From positions 1 to 41,894 of the forward strand of contig JANSWS010000019.1 in assembly GCA_024743355.1 (NCBI GenBank): a stretch of 41,894 nt of DNA, written 5' to 3'. The notes below the pieces were generated by a model. The model was given only the letters and a program-made list of their open reading frames with translations, had not been told where the DNA came from and searched no databases. Source of the stretch: a bacterium (GTDB lineage: Bacteria > Planctomycetota > Planctomycetia > Pirellulales > Pirellulaceae). A program made the translations under genes and the position numbers. Shown in pieces: positions 33,863 to 41,894 of the stretch (positions are counted from its first letter, which is position 1; each line of letters opens with the position of its first letter).

Positions 33863-36322
33863 TCAATGGTTGAACAGAAACTCCTTGGTGTTCATGACAG
33901 CCCACAATAAGTCTTCCCAGGCTGCTTGCCGATCCGTGGCGTTCGAATCGAGAAACTCTCGAGCCGCCAAAAGCTCGTTTGGTGTCGGCTGTCTCGAGAG
34001 AGCGGATAAATAAAGTTGCTCGATCAATTCTGAGTTCGATTGTGAACTAACGGCCGCCGCCGCCGCCCAGCCAGTCTGGCTGGCAAGCTTACCCTGAACT
34101 TCGACGGAATTCAGCAAATGGAGACTCTGAGCTAACGTGGCCTCATTGGAGCGTTCGCATTCACAGGCCGTGGTGGATGAGGGTTGACCAAACACGTCCA
34201 GAAAGTACGAGCTGAAGCCAGTGTCCGGAAGCGATACCGCCCGCGTGTCCACCGGCATACCGGCAAAGTCGGAACGGGTCATTGTCATCTGGTCGATAGC
34301 ATCCAGTAAGACTTCGGCGCCCAATCGCTTGGGATAGTATCGCGAGTAACTATGGGTATCGGCCAGGTTGTATTCATTGGGCTCGGAACTTAAGCGGTAA
34401 GTGCTTGAGTTGCAAATCAGTCGTAGGAGTTGGCGGGTATCGTATTTGTTCTCCACGAAATACTTCGCTAGAGCTTCCAGCAACTCCGGGTGCGAGGGCG
34501 GATTGGTAACTCGCAGATCGTCCTCGGGCTCGACCATACCGACCGCAAAAAAGTGCTTCCAATATCGATTGACCAGACTGCGGGCAAAAAACGGATTGTC
34601 TGCCGCACACATCCAATCCACCAAGGCATGTCGAGGATCTTGATGGGCAGCCAGATCGGGTGGAGCGGCGTCGAGGCCAGCCGGTTGGAGGGCCTGGCCG
34701 GATTTTGGATGCCGAGCCGTTGCCGCGCCGACACGGGAAACGAACACGGGTTCCTCCGGAACATCACCCTCTTTTCTCTGCACCTTGGAGAAAAAAGCCG
34801 CCATTTGATAGTAGTCTTGCTGACTCCATTTTTCGAAGGGGTGATGATGGCAGCGGGCGCATTGCAGGCGTTGCCCAAGGAACAATTGAGCCGCATCTTC
34901 CACTCGTGACTCGGTGGTTGCTACCTCGCGCCACCAGGTCACGGGCGGATTGGTGGCAATCGATCCCGATGCAGTTAGCAGTTGGCGAACGAGCACGTCA
35001 TAGGGCACATTCTCCAGGAACGCCTGACGCAGCCAGGCATGAAAAGCAAAACTACCCAACTGCTTGCCTGAGGAGTCGCGGCGATTTCTAAGAATCGTAA
35101 TCCACTTGCGGGCGAAATAGTCCGCGTGATCGCTGCTCTCCAAAAGACGATCGATGAGCAACGCGTGTTTATCAGCATTTTGATCGGTCAAGAAGCTGCG
35201 AGTCTCTTCCGCGGTCGGTAGGCGTCCGGTGAGGTCCAGGGTCACGCGGCGAATGAACGTGCCATCATCGCATGTCTGGCTCGGCGGTATTTCCAGTTCT
35301 CTTAGCTTGGAGAATATCAATTCATCAATCATATTCCTGGCGGGAGGCCAAGCAGCGATTTCGGAGATGTCTAAACCGAGTGGTATGCTAGCCCGGAAGA
35401 CGGCAACTTGACCCTGATAACGAACCATGACCGCCACATCGCCCGTGCTATCTCGCAAGGTGACAAGCCCCCGCTCGTCGACCTGTGCCAGGTCCGTATT
35501 GTTGGATTCGTATTGAGCGGTGCGAGTGATGTCCTCCCTATGCCCGTCGCTGTAATGAGCGATTACGGAAAGTTGCTGCTGGCTTTCCCGTGAAAGTTGA
35601 CGGGCTGAGGGCGTGACTTCAATGTGCGTTACCAGCGGGTCATCACTGCTACCGTAAGGCATTCCCATAGCGATCCAACGCTTCAGTAGATCGTATTCCT
35701 GGGAGTCGGCAGACAAACGTTTGCCGCCACCATGCGGAGATTCGTTGGTGGCTTTCTGCAAGAGCAGGCTCTTGTCTGGGACGGCTGGGAACAAACGGCG
35801 ACCGCGAGATTCTAGCAGCAGATGCTCGTAGTCCACACGCGGCTCGAAGCCCAGCAACGACAGCTTGAAACCAGCCTGTCCGGCTGCTTTGCCATGACAA
35901 CCACCGCCATTGCAGCCGAACTTTGTGAAGAGCGGAATGATTTGGTTTGGGAAATTGACAGCTGGCTGCGAGTTCATGTCTGAAATGTTTAGCGATAGCT
36001 TGGCGACATGCCCATTCTTATCGCTGGCAATCACCACTGCCTGTCCATCACGCACAGGTCGCAGGAATCCATGCTGGTCGATGTCGGCGATTGGCGGCTC
36101 CACCCGGTATTCGACCGTGCGTGTTGCATCGTGCAGATTGCCGTCATGCATTCGCTTGGAAACCAAGAGCTGCCAGCGAGAATCTTGCCCGCGCAGCGCA
36201 GGCGGTATCTCCTGGTGGTCAAATTCCAGAGTGTAAGAACGATCCTCTTGCGCTCCCGCGATGCCCAGCGGAACGAGGCAGATCAGGCATAGCAAGCTTC
36301 GTATTGAGCTGTTGTTGGCCAT
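33863..36322 (-). CDS. Exported DUF1549/DUF1553 (PSD1) cytochrome-like protein
   Basis: An 819-residue exported protein of the planctomycete PSD1 group. A signal peptide covers about residues 1-24. An Ig/bacterial-Ig-like region precedes a haem-type site with C137 and C142-H143 in FGCNGGGCHGK; the cysteines are four apart, not the usual two. A second Ig-like region (VTPSARQLSRESQQQLSVIA) follows. The DUF1549 domain starts near NMIDELIFSKLRELEI and has RRVTLDLTGRLPTAEE and a second motif, CARCHHHPF (standard CxxCH, near residue 500). DUF1553 starts near LVDWMCAADNPFFARSLVNR and runs to the end (MNTKEFLFNH). Such proteins are paired with DUF1501 proteins, as here. The catalytic role is unproven. 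Confidence 0.93.
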   Translation of the reverse strand: MANNSSIRSLLCLICLVPLGIAGAQEDRSYTLEFDHQEIPPALRGQDSRWQLLVSKRMHDGNLHDATRTVEYRVEPPIADIDQHGFLRPVRDGQAVVIASDKNGHVAKLSLNISDMNSQPAVNFPNQIIPLFTKFGCNGGGCHGKAAGQAGFKLSLLGFEPRVDYEHLLLESRGRRLFPAVPDKSLLLQKATNESPHGGGKRLSADSQEYDLLKRWIAMGMPYGSSDDPLVTHIEVTPSARQLSRESQQQLSVIAHYSDGHREDITRTAQYESNNTDLAQVDERGLVTLRDSTGDVAVMVRYQGQVAVFRASIPLGLDISEIAAWPPARNMIDELIFSKLRELEIPPSQTCDDGTFIRRVTLDLTGRLPTAEETRSFLTDQNADKHALLIDRLLESSDHADYFARKWITILRNRRDSSGKQLGSFAFHAWLRQAFLENVPYDVLVRQLLTASGSIATNPPVTWWREVATTESRVEDAAQLFLGQRLQCARCHHHPFEKWSQQDYYQMAAFFSKVQRKEGDVPEEPVFVSRVGAATARHPKSGQALQPAGLDAAPPDLAAHQDPRHALVDWMCAADNPFFARSLVNRYWKHFFAVGMVEPEDDLRVTNPPSHPELLEALAKYFVENKYDTRQLLRLICNSSTYRLSSEPNEYNLADTHSYSRYYPKRLGAEVLLDAIDQMTMTRSDFAGMPVDTRAVSLPDTGFSSYFLDVFGQPSSTTACECERSNEATLAQSLHLLNSVEVQGKLASQTGWAAAAAVSSQSNSELIEQLYLSALSRQPTPNELLAAREFLDSNATDRQAAWEDLLWAVMNTKEFLFNH

Positions 36323-36512
36323 TAGGTCGATGTTTGCCTCATGAAGATCAGAAACACGTTCTCTTTCTACCGATCAGCCCCTCGACAGTGCCAGCAGAAC
36401 GGGCGGCCGCGGTACTTTGGCAATAGTAGCCGGGTTTTCTACGTTACACGTTCGCGATTGCCAGCTGCCTACAAGATCTTAAACCGAAGTTGGGCCAGAC
36501 ACGGTTGTCGCT

Positions 36513-37871
36513 TCATATCAGCTCCCGCACCGGGGCGGCTTCCACCAGGTATTGGGGGCGCCCGGTTGGGTCGGGGATGGTGGTTGTCGCTGTGTTGATT
36601 CCCAGCTGATGGTACAGAGTCGCCATCAGTTCCTTCATATCCACGGGTCGTTCGGTAGCATATTCGCCCATCCGATTGGTAGCCCCAATGGCCTGTCCAG
36701 TCCGCAGCCCACCACCGGCGAGATGCGCGCAACTCACCTGAGTCCAATGGTCACGACCGGCAGCGTTGTTGATCTTTGGAGTGCGGCCAAATTCGCCCCA
36801 GGTAATCACGGTGACATCGTCCAAGATACCTCGTTGATCGAGGTCTTCGATTAAGGCGCTCAGGCACTGATCCAGCTTGCTACCGTGATCTCGAACAAGA
36901 TCAAAGTTCTGGCCATGGCTATCCCACCGCCCGTAGCTCAAGCTGACACAACGCGCCCCGGCCTCGACCAATCGGCGAGCGATGAGCAGATGGTCGTTGC
37001 AAGTCGGTGCGCCATCGTATTGGTAGCGATAGGGCTTGCCATCCCCGTACCTGGCTACAACTCTTGGATCTTCTTTGGAAATGTCTAGCGCATCCATGAG
37101 CTTACTGCTGGTGAGAACGTCGAAGGCTCTTTGTCCGAACGCATCCATGCCTTGCATGGCTCCCGTGGCATCGACGTCCCGTCGCATGCTATCCAGGCTG
37201 CTCAACAACTGGCGGCGATTGTGCAGTCGCTCGAGCGACAATTCATTGAGCTTCATGTTCTGCATTCCCGGTCCGTCAGGTTTAAAGGGCGCGAAACTAG
37301 TGCCCAAAAATCCCGCCGATCCGGAGTCGGACCAGGGTACGTGCTGAGTCCTTTCCGCCAGACCGACATAGGGCGGAACGGAGGGGTCGACAGCTCCCTG
37401 CAGTTTCGCAACGGCGGAGCCCAGTGAGGGTCGTCCTCCCAAAGTTCGCATCTCGGTCGATTCCCAACCGCTCATACAGGTCGATGATTCGTGACGGCCG
37501 TTGCAACCAACAACCGATCGAACGACGACTGATTTGTGCATGAGAGCAGCAAGCTTCGGAAAGACCTCGCAGATCTCGATACCCGGCACACTGGTCGGAA
37601 TCGCTCGAAATTCTCCTCGAATCTCCGCAGGCGCTTCCGACTTGATTTCCCACATATCCTGGTGTGGGGGTCCTCCAGCGAGAAATACATTGATGACAGC
37701 CTTGTGGCCGAGTCCCGTAGAACTGCCCAGGCTTGGGGCCTGCGCTTCCGCTCTCAAGATGTCCGCGAGCCCCAGGCCGGCAGCCCCGAAGGACAAGCCA
37801 CCGATGGTTAAAAAGCTGCGTCTGGAAAGGCCATCGCAATAACGCGTCGATCTGCCGTAGAGGGTAAGCAT
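36513..37871 (-). CDS. DUF1501 Tat-exported protein
   Basis: A 452-residue DUF1501 protein, an alkaline-phosphatase/sulfatase-like fold widespread in planctomycetes. A twin-arginine signal lies at residues 15-30: SRRSFLTIGGLSFGAAGLG, with Arg17-Arg18, so it is exported folded, perhaps with a metal or cofactor. Family segments include VFLAGGPPHQDMWEIKSEAP, YVGLAERTQHVPWSDSGSAG, DDVTVITWGEFGRTPKINN and AGRDHW. It is followed on the same strand after 190 bp by the DUF1549/1553 gene, its usual partner. The physiological substrate is not known for these proteins. Confidence 0.93.
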   Translation of the reverse strand: MLTLYGRSTRYCDGLSRRSFLTIGGLSFGAAGLGLADILRAEAQAPSLGSSTGLGHKAVINVFLAGGPPHQDMWEIKSEAPAEIRGEFRAIPTSVPGIEICEVFPKLAALMHKSVVVRSVVGCNGRHESSTCMSGWESTEMRTLGGRPSLGSAVAKLQGAVDPSVPPYVGLAERTQHVPWSDSGSAGFLGTSFAPFKPDGPGMQNMKLNELSLERLHNRRQLLSSLDSMRRDVDATGAMQGMDAFGQRAFDVLTSSKLMDALDISKEDPRVVARYGDGKPYRYQYDGAPTCNDHLLIARRLVEAGARCVSLSYGRWDSHGQNFDLVRDHGSKLDQCLSALIEDLDQRGILDDVTVITWGEFGRTPKINNAAGRDHWTQVSCAHLAGGGLRTGQAIGATNRMGEYATERPVDMKELMATLYHQLGINTATTTIPDPTGRPQYLVEAAPVRELI

Positions 37872-38021
37872 GGGATCGATCCGGCGAGATGGAGTTGGTC
37901 AGGTGGGAAAGACTGCTCGATTTCCAGGCATCGCCCTGAGTACCGCATAAGTGTGGTATACCGAACAGACATGTATTCCCCATTCTGACCCATCTCGAGC
38001 ATCAATTGCAAGTCGAGCATA

Positions 38022-38160
38022 GTGCTTTATCCAAATTAGATTTTGGGGTTACGAGGATCTCACTCTCCCACGAAAAAGTCTGATCGACGGTTGAAACTCA
38101 CCAGCCTGGCAGGGTGAGTTGTTTTCAGCTCACCCCAAAAATCAAAACTGGACAAAGCAC
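38022..38160. mobile_element. MITE-like element with TA target duplication (IS630/Tc1-type)
   Basis: The 139-bp segment begins gtgctttatcca and its reversed other end reads gtgctttgtcca. The two ends match along about 30 bases with a few mismatches and one gap (left 38022-38050, right 38131-38160). TA dinucleotides flank both sides (38020-38021 and 38161-38162), the target duplication typical of IS630/Tc1-mariner elements. No transposase fits, and the interior has a hairpin (aactcacc/ggtgagtt, near 38095-38120). It adjoins the 3' end of csrA. Confidence 0.75.
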
Positions 38161-38417
38161 TAGCCGCTCACAAGACTGGATGCATGTGTTCCGACGGGTA
38201 GGGCCATCTGTACAGGGGGCGGATTCTGGATGCCGCTTACATTCTCTGCATGATCCTCGCGAGGTTGTTGGGGAAGCAGCTCAGAGCGCAAGATGGCTAC
38301 TTCTGGTGGGGCCTCAATTCCGAGTTGTACCGAATTACCGCGGACCTTCACCACTTTCACCACGATGTCTTGCCCCAGATGTAATCGCTCACCCGTCTTG
38401 CGAGTTAATACCAGCAT
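38160..38417 (-). CDS. csrA: Carbon storage regulator CsrA with C-terminal extension
   Basis: An 85-residue CsrA/RsmA-type RNA-binding protein. The core starts MLVLTRKTGERLHLGQDIVV and continues KVRGNSVQLGIEAPPEVAIL, containing the beta strands that form the swapped dimer and bind GGA-containing leaders, usually to block translation. Typical CsrA ends after about 60-75 residues; here a Pro/Gln-rich tail extends it to 85. The frame is open to 38480, but ATG 38417 is chosen because AGGAG lies about 7 bases upstream and the family starts there. The stop codon TAG (38162-38160) is made of the flanking TA plus the last base of the inverted-repeat element, so the tail probably ends where the element inserted. 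Confidence 0.9.
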   Translation of the reverse strand: MLVLTRKTGERLHLGQDIVVKVVKVRGNSVQLGIEAPPEVAILRSELLPQQPREDHAENVSGIQNPPPVQMALPVGTHASSLVSG

Positions 38418-38901
38418 ATTCGGCTCCTGCTTGGTGGTTTTCAAATCGACGTCCGATGCAGGGGAGGAAATCCCATGCATGCGGACACAGCTGTTGCGAA
38501 GCCCGTGCCGAAACCAGCGGCAGGGAGCTCGCCATCGATGCCATCCAGCATAGTGGCCGGCAATTGGCCGACGGTTTCAGCTGCGGTTGTTCCGCTTACT
38601 CCTTTTTCTTCTGGCCTACGCGCCTTCGGGAAGCGGGTCTTGCTTGCGGTCGTGGCGGCCAAATGACTGTGAGATATTGCACACTCCCGGCACTGGGCGG
38701 TGGGAAAGCCAGGGAAGTTGTTACAAAGCACGTCGCAAATCTTGCAATCAGCACCCTAGAATGCATCCAGGGACAGAGGAACTTCCGACGCGGCGCTTCG
38801 CCTTCGAACTATGCTAGCCATTGCTAAAGCGATGGCTCGGGGCGCTGAACGAGCATTCGCTTCGGGAGTGTATTGAGAATTCGTATACAGTGAAGAACAA
38901 G
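38418..38901. other. Divergent spacer, csrA / thioredoxin-like gene
   Basis: These 484 bases lie between csrA (minus) and the thioredoxin-like gene (plus). Short frames exist (a 63-residue plus frame at 38475-38666 and a minus frame of 96 residues), but neither shows a recognisable domain or Shine-Dalgarno, so I do not call them. No repeat of the window's families is visible. Confidence 0.4.
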
Positions 38902-40020
38902 ATGATGAATCAAAAATCGCTGAGATCGCTGACGTTATGTACAGCGCTGGTGGCAAGTCTGCTGATGGGAGGGCAGTCGTCGGCGCAAGCGCCGTCCCAG
39001 CCAGCAGACTATAGGCAGTATATTCCCCAACAGCTATTGCCACTGATCCACGCACCAGAAGTTCAACAAGAGCTGAATTTAAGCCCAGGGCAGATCCAGA
39101 AGCTCAAAGAGTTGTTCTCCGAGATTGACGGAACGTGGTTTCGCGCTCGCAATTTGCCTGCAGAGAAGCGTATCAGCGTGGTAACCAAGCTCGAATCTCA
39201 GCTATGGCAATGGTTTCAAAAGTACGGCAGCGACGCGCAGCGAAAACGTCTGAAGCAACTCGAGTATCGATCGCAGGCCATACGCATGCTCTTGCGTGAT
39301 GATCTTGCACAGCAGTTGCGATTGGACGCCACGCAGCGAGCCGAGTTGGCCAAATTGGCCGAGGCTACCGACCAGGCTGCCAATCAGCTGCAAATGGCGA
39401 CCATGCGCGGAGAACAGTCTGAGGAACTCAAACAAGCTCTGCTGAAAGCCACCCAAAGTGAACAGGAGGCTTTGCGATCGCTCATCAGGCCAGAGCAAAT
39501 GCAGCAGCTGAGCCAGATTCTTGGAGAGGCTTTTGACACGAGCAAGCTCAAACGCATCTTTCCGATGGCACCCGAGTTAGTACCGGTCAAGCATTGGATC
39601 AATTCCCAGCCGCTGACACTGGAGGAACTGCGTGGCAAGGTGGTGGTACTGCATTTTTATGCTTTTCAATGCCATAATTGCCACGCCAATTTTGATCACT
39701 ATCGCAAGTGGCATGAGCAGTTCGGAGACGATGTGGTTGTACTCGGTATTCAAACTCCCGAGACGGCCATGGAACGCGATCCGGAAGCGGTCAAGAGCGC
39801 TGCCGGTGAACGGGATCTCAAGTTCCCCATCCTGGTCGATCTGGCATCCGACAATTGGAAGTCCTGGTCCAATACCATGTGGCCAACCGTCTACGTCATC
39901 GACAAAAATGGATACATTCGTCAATGGTGGCAGGGCGAATTGAACTGGAACGGAGCAACCGGCGATGAAGTGATCCAGAAACTGATTACCGAGCTGCTCG
40001 AAGAAGAACTCGATGCCTGA
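38902..40020 (+). CDS. Secreted thioredoxin-like (TlpA-type) protein
   Basis: A 372-residue exported protein. A signal peptide covers about residues 1-30 (LTLCTALVASLLMGGQSSAQ). A Gln/Glu/Leu-rich helical region (about 50-215), with repeated patterns such as LRLDATQRAELAKLA and LIRPEQMQQLSQILG, resembles LTxxQ-type sensor or scaffold helices. A thioredoxin domain starts near VKHWINSQPLTLEELRGKVV. The redox pair C257-x-x-C260 is in AFQCHNCHANF and the cis-Pro is P328 in MWPTVYVID. It likely reduces or isomerises disulfides outside the cytoplasm. The start at 38902 (Met-Met) is used because the longer frame from 38821 would add 27 residues before the signal peptide. Confidence 0.85.
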   Translation: MMNQKSLRSLTLCTALVASLLMGGQSSAQAPSQPADYRQYIPQQLLPLIHAPEVQQELNLSPGQIQKLKELFSEIDGTWFRARNLPAEKRISVVTKLESQLWQWFQKYGSDAQRKRLKQLEYRSQAIRMLLRDDLAQQLRLDATQRAELAKLAEATDQAANQLQMATMRGEQSEELKQALLKATQSEQEALRSLIRPEQMQQLSQILGEAFDTSKLKRIFPMAPELVPVKHWINSQPLTLEELRGKVVVLHFYAFQCHNCHANFDHYRKWHEQFGDDVVVLGIQTPETAMERDPEAVKSAAGERDLKFPILVDLASDNWKSWSNTMWPTVYVIDKNGYIRQWWQGELNWNGATGDEVIQKLITELLEEELDA

Positions 40021-40049
40021 GGACTTATATCCCGCGCGAAGTCATGGAC

Positions 40050-41072
40050 TCACTCGACGGAAAATCGGTGGATGGTCGTTTCTTGGAAGGTCTGGCCGGG
40101 ATCTAAGCGGGTGGTAGGAAACGCGGGCTTGTTGGGAGAGTCAGGGTAGTGCTGCGTTTCCATGCAGAAGCCACTGTAGGGAGGGTAAGCTCCTCCCAAG
40201 TGGTTGCCCGTATAGAGTTGAACGCCGGGTTGAGTTGTCAGCACTTCCATGACGCGACCGCTGACGGGGTCGCGGGCAATCCCGCATAAGCGTGGTGCTT
40301 CACCTGGATTGCCGTTGATGACGTAGCAGTGATCGTAACCCTTGGTGGCTGCGAGCTGCTCAATGCGTTCTCCCAGCCGATGAAATTCTTTGAAGTCCAA
40401 AGGTGTACCTTCGACCGGCAGATACTTGCCGGTCGGGATCAGCGTGTCGTCGACCTCCAAATAACGGTCGCAAAGCATTTTGACTTCATGGTTCAAAATA
40501 TCGCCGCTCTTCTCACCCCCAAGGTTCCAATACGAGTGATTCGTCATGTTGATGACGGTAGGAGCTGAGGTGGTTGCTTCGAAGCGATAGGACAGTTCAT
40601 TCGCGTCATTCCAGCTGTACTCGGCCACTAGATCCAGCTGCCCAGGATAGCCTTCTTGTCCGTCGGGGCTAACGGCGGAGAACCGCACCGCGCAGGCATC
40701 TTCTGTTTCGATCGGCTCGGCATGCCACAGCAATCGGTCAAATCCCACCAAACCACCGTGCAGATGATTGGGGCCATTGTTGATAGCCAAGGTATAGGTC
40801 TTCCCGTCTAGCTCGAACCGGCCTTTGGCGATCCGATTGCAAAATCGGCCCACGGTCGACCCCAAGTAGGGATGCCGCTGCATGTATGCGTCCAGTTCCG
40901 GTAGGCTGAGATTAATATTGGCGAGCGTGCCCTGCTTGTCCGGGACTTCGACGGCCGTAATGATCGCTCCATAGTTGATCAGGCGGACGATATGACCAAG
41001 GCGATTGCGGAGCTCAAATTGGGTCACCGGCTGATTTTCCACAGTTCCGAACGGCTTGGCTTCAATAGGCAT
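40050..41072 (-). CDS. galM: Aldose 1-epimerase (galactose mutarotase)
   Basis: A 340-residue aldose 1-epimerase, which interconverts alpha and beta anomers of galactose or glucose, feeding the Leloir pathway. The fold is a beta-sandwich. Substrate-binding residues lie in NGPNHLHGG (99-107) and NMTNHSYWNL (about 175-184), the latter with catalytic His179. The catalytic base Glu305 lies in CMETQHYPDSPN. The length is normal. It starts at ATG 41072 and ends 29 bp from the convergent thioredoxin-like gene. No galactokinase or uridylyltransferase gene is in the window. Confidence 0.95.
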   Translation of the reverse strand: MPIEAKPFGTVENQPVTQFELRNRLGHIVRLINYGAIITAVEVPDKQGTLANINLSLPELDAYMQRHPYLGSTVGRFCNRIAKGRFELDGKTYTLAINNGPNHLHGGLVGFDRLLWHAEPIETEDACAVRFSAVSPDGQEGYPGQLDLVAEYSWNDANELSYRFEATTSAPTVINMTNHSYWNLGGEKSGDILNHEVKMLCDRYLEVDDTLIPTGKYLPVEGTPLDFKEFHRLGERIEQLAATKGYDHCYVINGNPGEAPRLCGIARDPVSGRVMEVLTTQPGVQLYTGNHLGGAYPPYSGFCMETQHYPDSPNKPAFPTTRLDPGQTFQETTIHRFSVE

Positions 41073-41395
41073 GGAGTTTGTCCCGCAGGTTGCAAAGGTA
41101 AATTACTGGTCCGCTCCACAGAGTGAACTGAAATGGCCTGAAAAAATGCCGGGAGTCATCATTCCAGTCGCTTGAAAATGCAGCCAGTGTCCCAAGCGTC
41201 AACAACTCTCGGACGGGTCGGCAGGTCAGAATCTTGTGGAGATCTTTGGAGGACCCATTGGAGGACAAAAGAGTTAACAGGGCGATCGGCTGCCGGACAA
41301 GGGGGGCGTGTGGCACCGCTAATTAGAGGGGTGCAACAAGCTTTGATCTCCGGCAACCTACCCTGGACCGTCCACAACGCGACAAAAGCACATTC
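41073..41395. other. Divergent spacer, galM / second sigma gene
   Basis: A 323-base spacer with no gene I can support. Short frames on both strands here are shadows. I did not find a clear promoter, though one is expected for each divergent gene. Confidence 0.35.
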
Positions 41396-41894
41396 ATGAG
41401 TATTCCTGCAGTGTTCGATCCACTGGAAGCGTTGCCAGAGCACGAAGCTTGGCTGCGGACCACGCTGCTTGCGCGGTTGGGCAATCGGGATGAGGTCGAG
41501 GAGGTGATGCAAGAAGTTGCCGTCGCGGCAGCCAATCAGTCGGCCAAATCGGAACCCGTCGATCGCGTCGGTCCCTGGCTTTATCGGGTTGCCCTGCGGC
41601 AGATGATGCTGCTCCGCCGCAAGGCGGGCCGGCGGCGCAAGCTGATCCAGGGAGTCGCACAAGCGAAGCTGCCCACCGAGGAAGATGGATCGGCACGCTC
41701 GCCTCTCGAGTTTCTCATGGCTGAAGAGCGGCGCGAGGAACTTCGCAGGGCCATGGTGACGCTGACCGAGCGTGATCGGCAATTGCTGATGCTCAAGTAC
41801 GTCGACGGGCTGTCCTATGGTGAGATTGCTCAAAGAGTGGGGGTCACAGCCAGCGCGGTGCAATCGCGACTGCACCGCGCTCGAGGCCTCTTGC
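41396..41894 (+). CDS. Sigma-70/ECF-type factor, truncated by window end
   Basis: An open frame from ATG 41396 runs off the window at 41894, giving 166 residues. Region 2 includes LARLGNRDEVEEVMQEVAVA (about residues 26-45) and VGPWLYRVALRQMM. Region 4 includes LTERDRQLLMLKYVDGLSYG (about 122-141) and the helix-turn-helix VGVTASAVQSRLHRARGLL that ends at the edge. It is therefore an extracytoplasmic-function-like sigma factor; only the last residues are missing. In this lineage such genes are often followed by a zinc-finger anti-sigma protein or a large membrane protein; the window ends before this can be seen. It is divergent from galM. Confidence 0.85.
   Translation, partial: MSIPAVFDPLEALPEHEAWLRTTLLARLGNRDEVEEVMQEVAVAAANQSAKSEPVDRVGPWLYRVALRQMMLLRRKAGRRRKLIQGVAQAKLPTEEDGSARSPLEFLMAEERREELRRAMVTLTERDRQLLMLKYVDGLSYGEIAQRVGVTASAVQSRLHRARGLL

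Noticed and set aside
37808-38020. 70-residue minus-strand frame ending inside the DUF1501 gene start
   Set aside because: It overlaps the Tat signal region of DUF1501 in another frame and starts exactly at the edge of the inverted-repeat element, so it looks accidental.
38475-38666. 63-residue Ala/Pro/Val-rich frame upstream of the thioredoxin-like gene
   Set aside because: Composition is plausible for non-coding GC-rich DNA; no Shine-Dalgarno, domain or signal peptide.

Overview
The window looks like chromosome of a planctomycete, probably of the Pirellula/Rhodopirellula/Blastopirellula group. The pointers are secreted proteins typical of that phylum: a DUF1549/DUF1553 cytochrome-like protein, a DUF1501 Tat-exported protein, a WD40 protein with a haem-binding CxxCH motif and a coiled coil, and a two-domain DUF1080 protein. 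Planctomycete-style short sigma factors, loosely packed genes with few strict operons, and GC-rich palindromic intergenic repeats agree with this. The genus is an inference from gene content; no ribosomal RNA is present.

Layout. Positions 1-8582 hold a possibly 5'-truncated small protein, a TrmH/SpoU RNA methyltransferase, GAPDH (minus), a SAM methyltransferase (plus), a very large HrpA-type DEAH helicase (minus) and a radical SAM protein (minus). Positions 8957-15791 hold a sigma factor, a deoxyhypusine-synthase-like protein, dnaN, a candidate replication origin, a short dnaA, a cysteine desulfurase and a membrane-anchored protein. Positions 15932-19383 (plus) hold scpB with an extremely acidic tail, then a CcsA/HemX-like membrane protein overlapping hemA. 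Positions 19384-21399 look accessory: a broken nucleotidyltransferase fragment, an azoreductase-like flavoprotein, a DUF1772 membrane protein and a 30-residue membrane peptide, with hairpins between them. Positions 21400-23595 hold a divergent HD-GYP phosphodiesterase and a single-domain response regulator. Positions 23671-37871 (minus) hold a DUF1080 protein, an unknown 541-residue protein, an Mrp/ApbC ATPase and a co-directional secreted module: DUF1501, DUF1549/1553, a PPC-like protein, WD40/cytochrome and a small coupled protein. Positions 38022-41894 hold a short inverted-repeat element abutting csrA, csrA, a secreted thioredoxin-like protein, galM and a second sigma factor cut by the window end.

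The most interesting signal is in the dnaA-dnaN spacer. Read on the minus strand, from dnaA towards dnaN, it carries a DnaA-box-like 9-mer, a GC-rich block, four tandem CTA triplets and an AT run. This is the order of the DnaA-box/DnaA-trio unwinding element known from Bacillus subtilis, here next to a DnaA that appears to lack domains I and II. Second is a 139-bp element with about 30-bp imperfect terminal inverted repeats and flanking TA dinucleotides (an IS630/Tc1-like MITE), whose insertion created the present csrA stop codon.

Several starts were revised from the longest open frame because of Shine-Dalgarno sequences, conserved N-termini or repeats inside the extension: gap, the SAM methyltransferase, hrpA, the radical SAM gene, hemA, the response regulator, mrp, csrA, the PPC-like gene and the thioredoxin-like gene.
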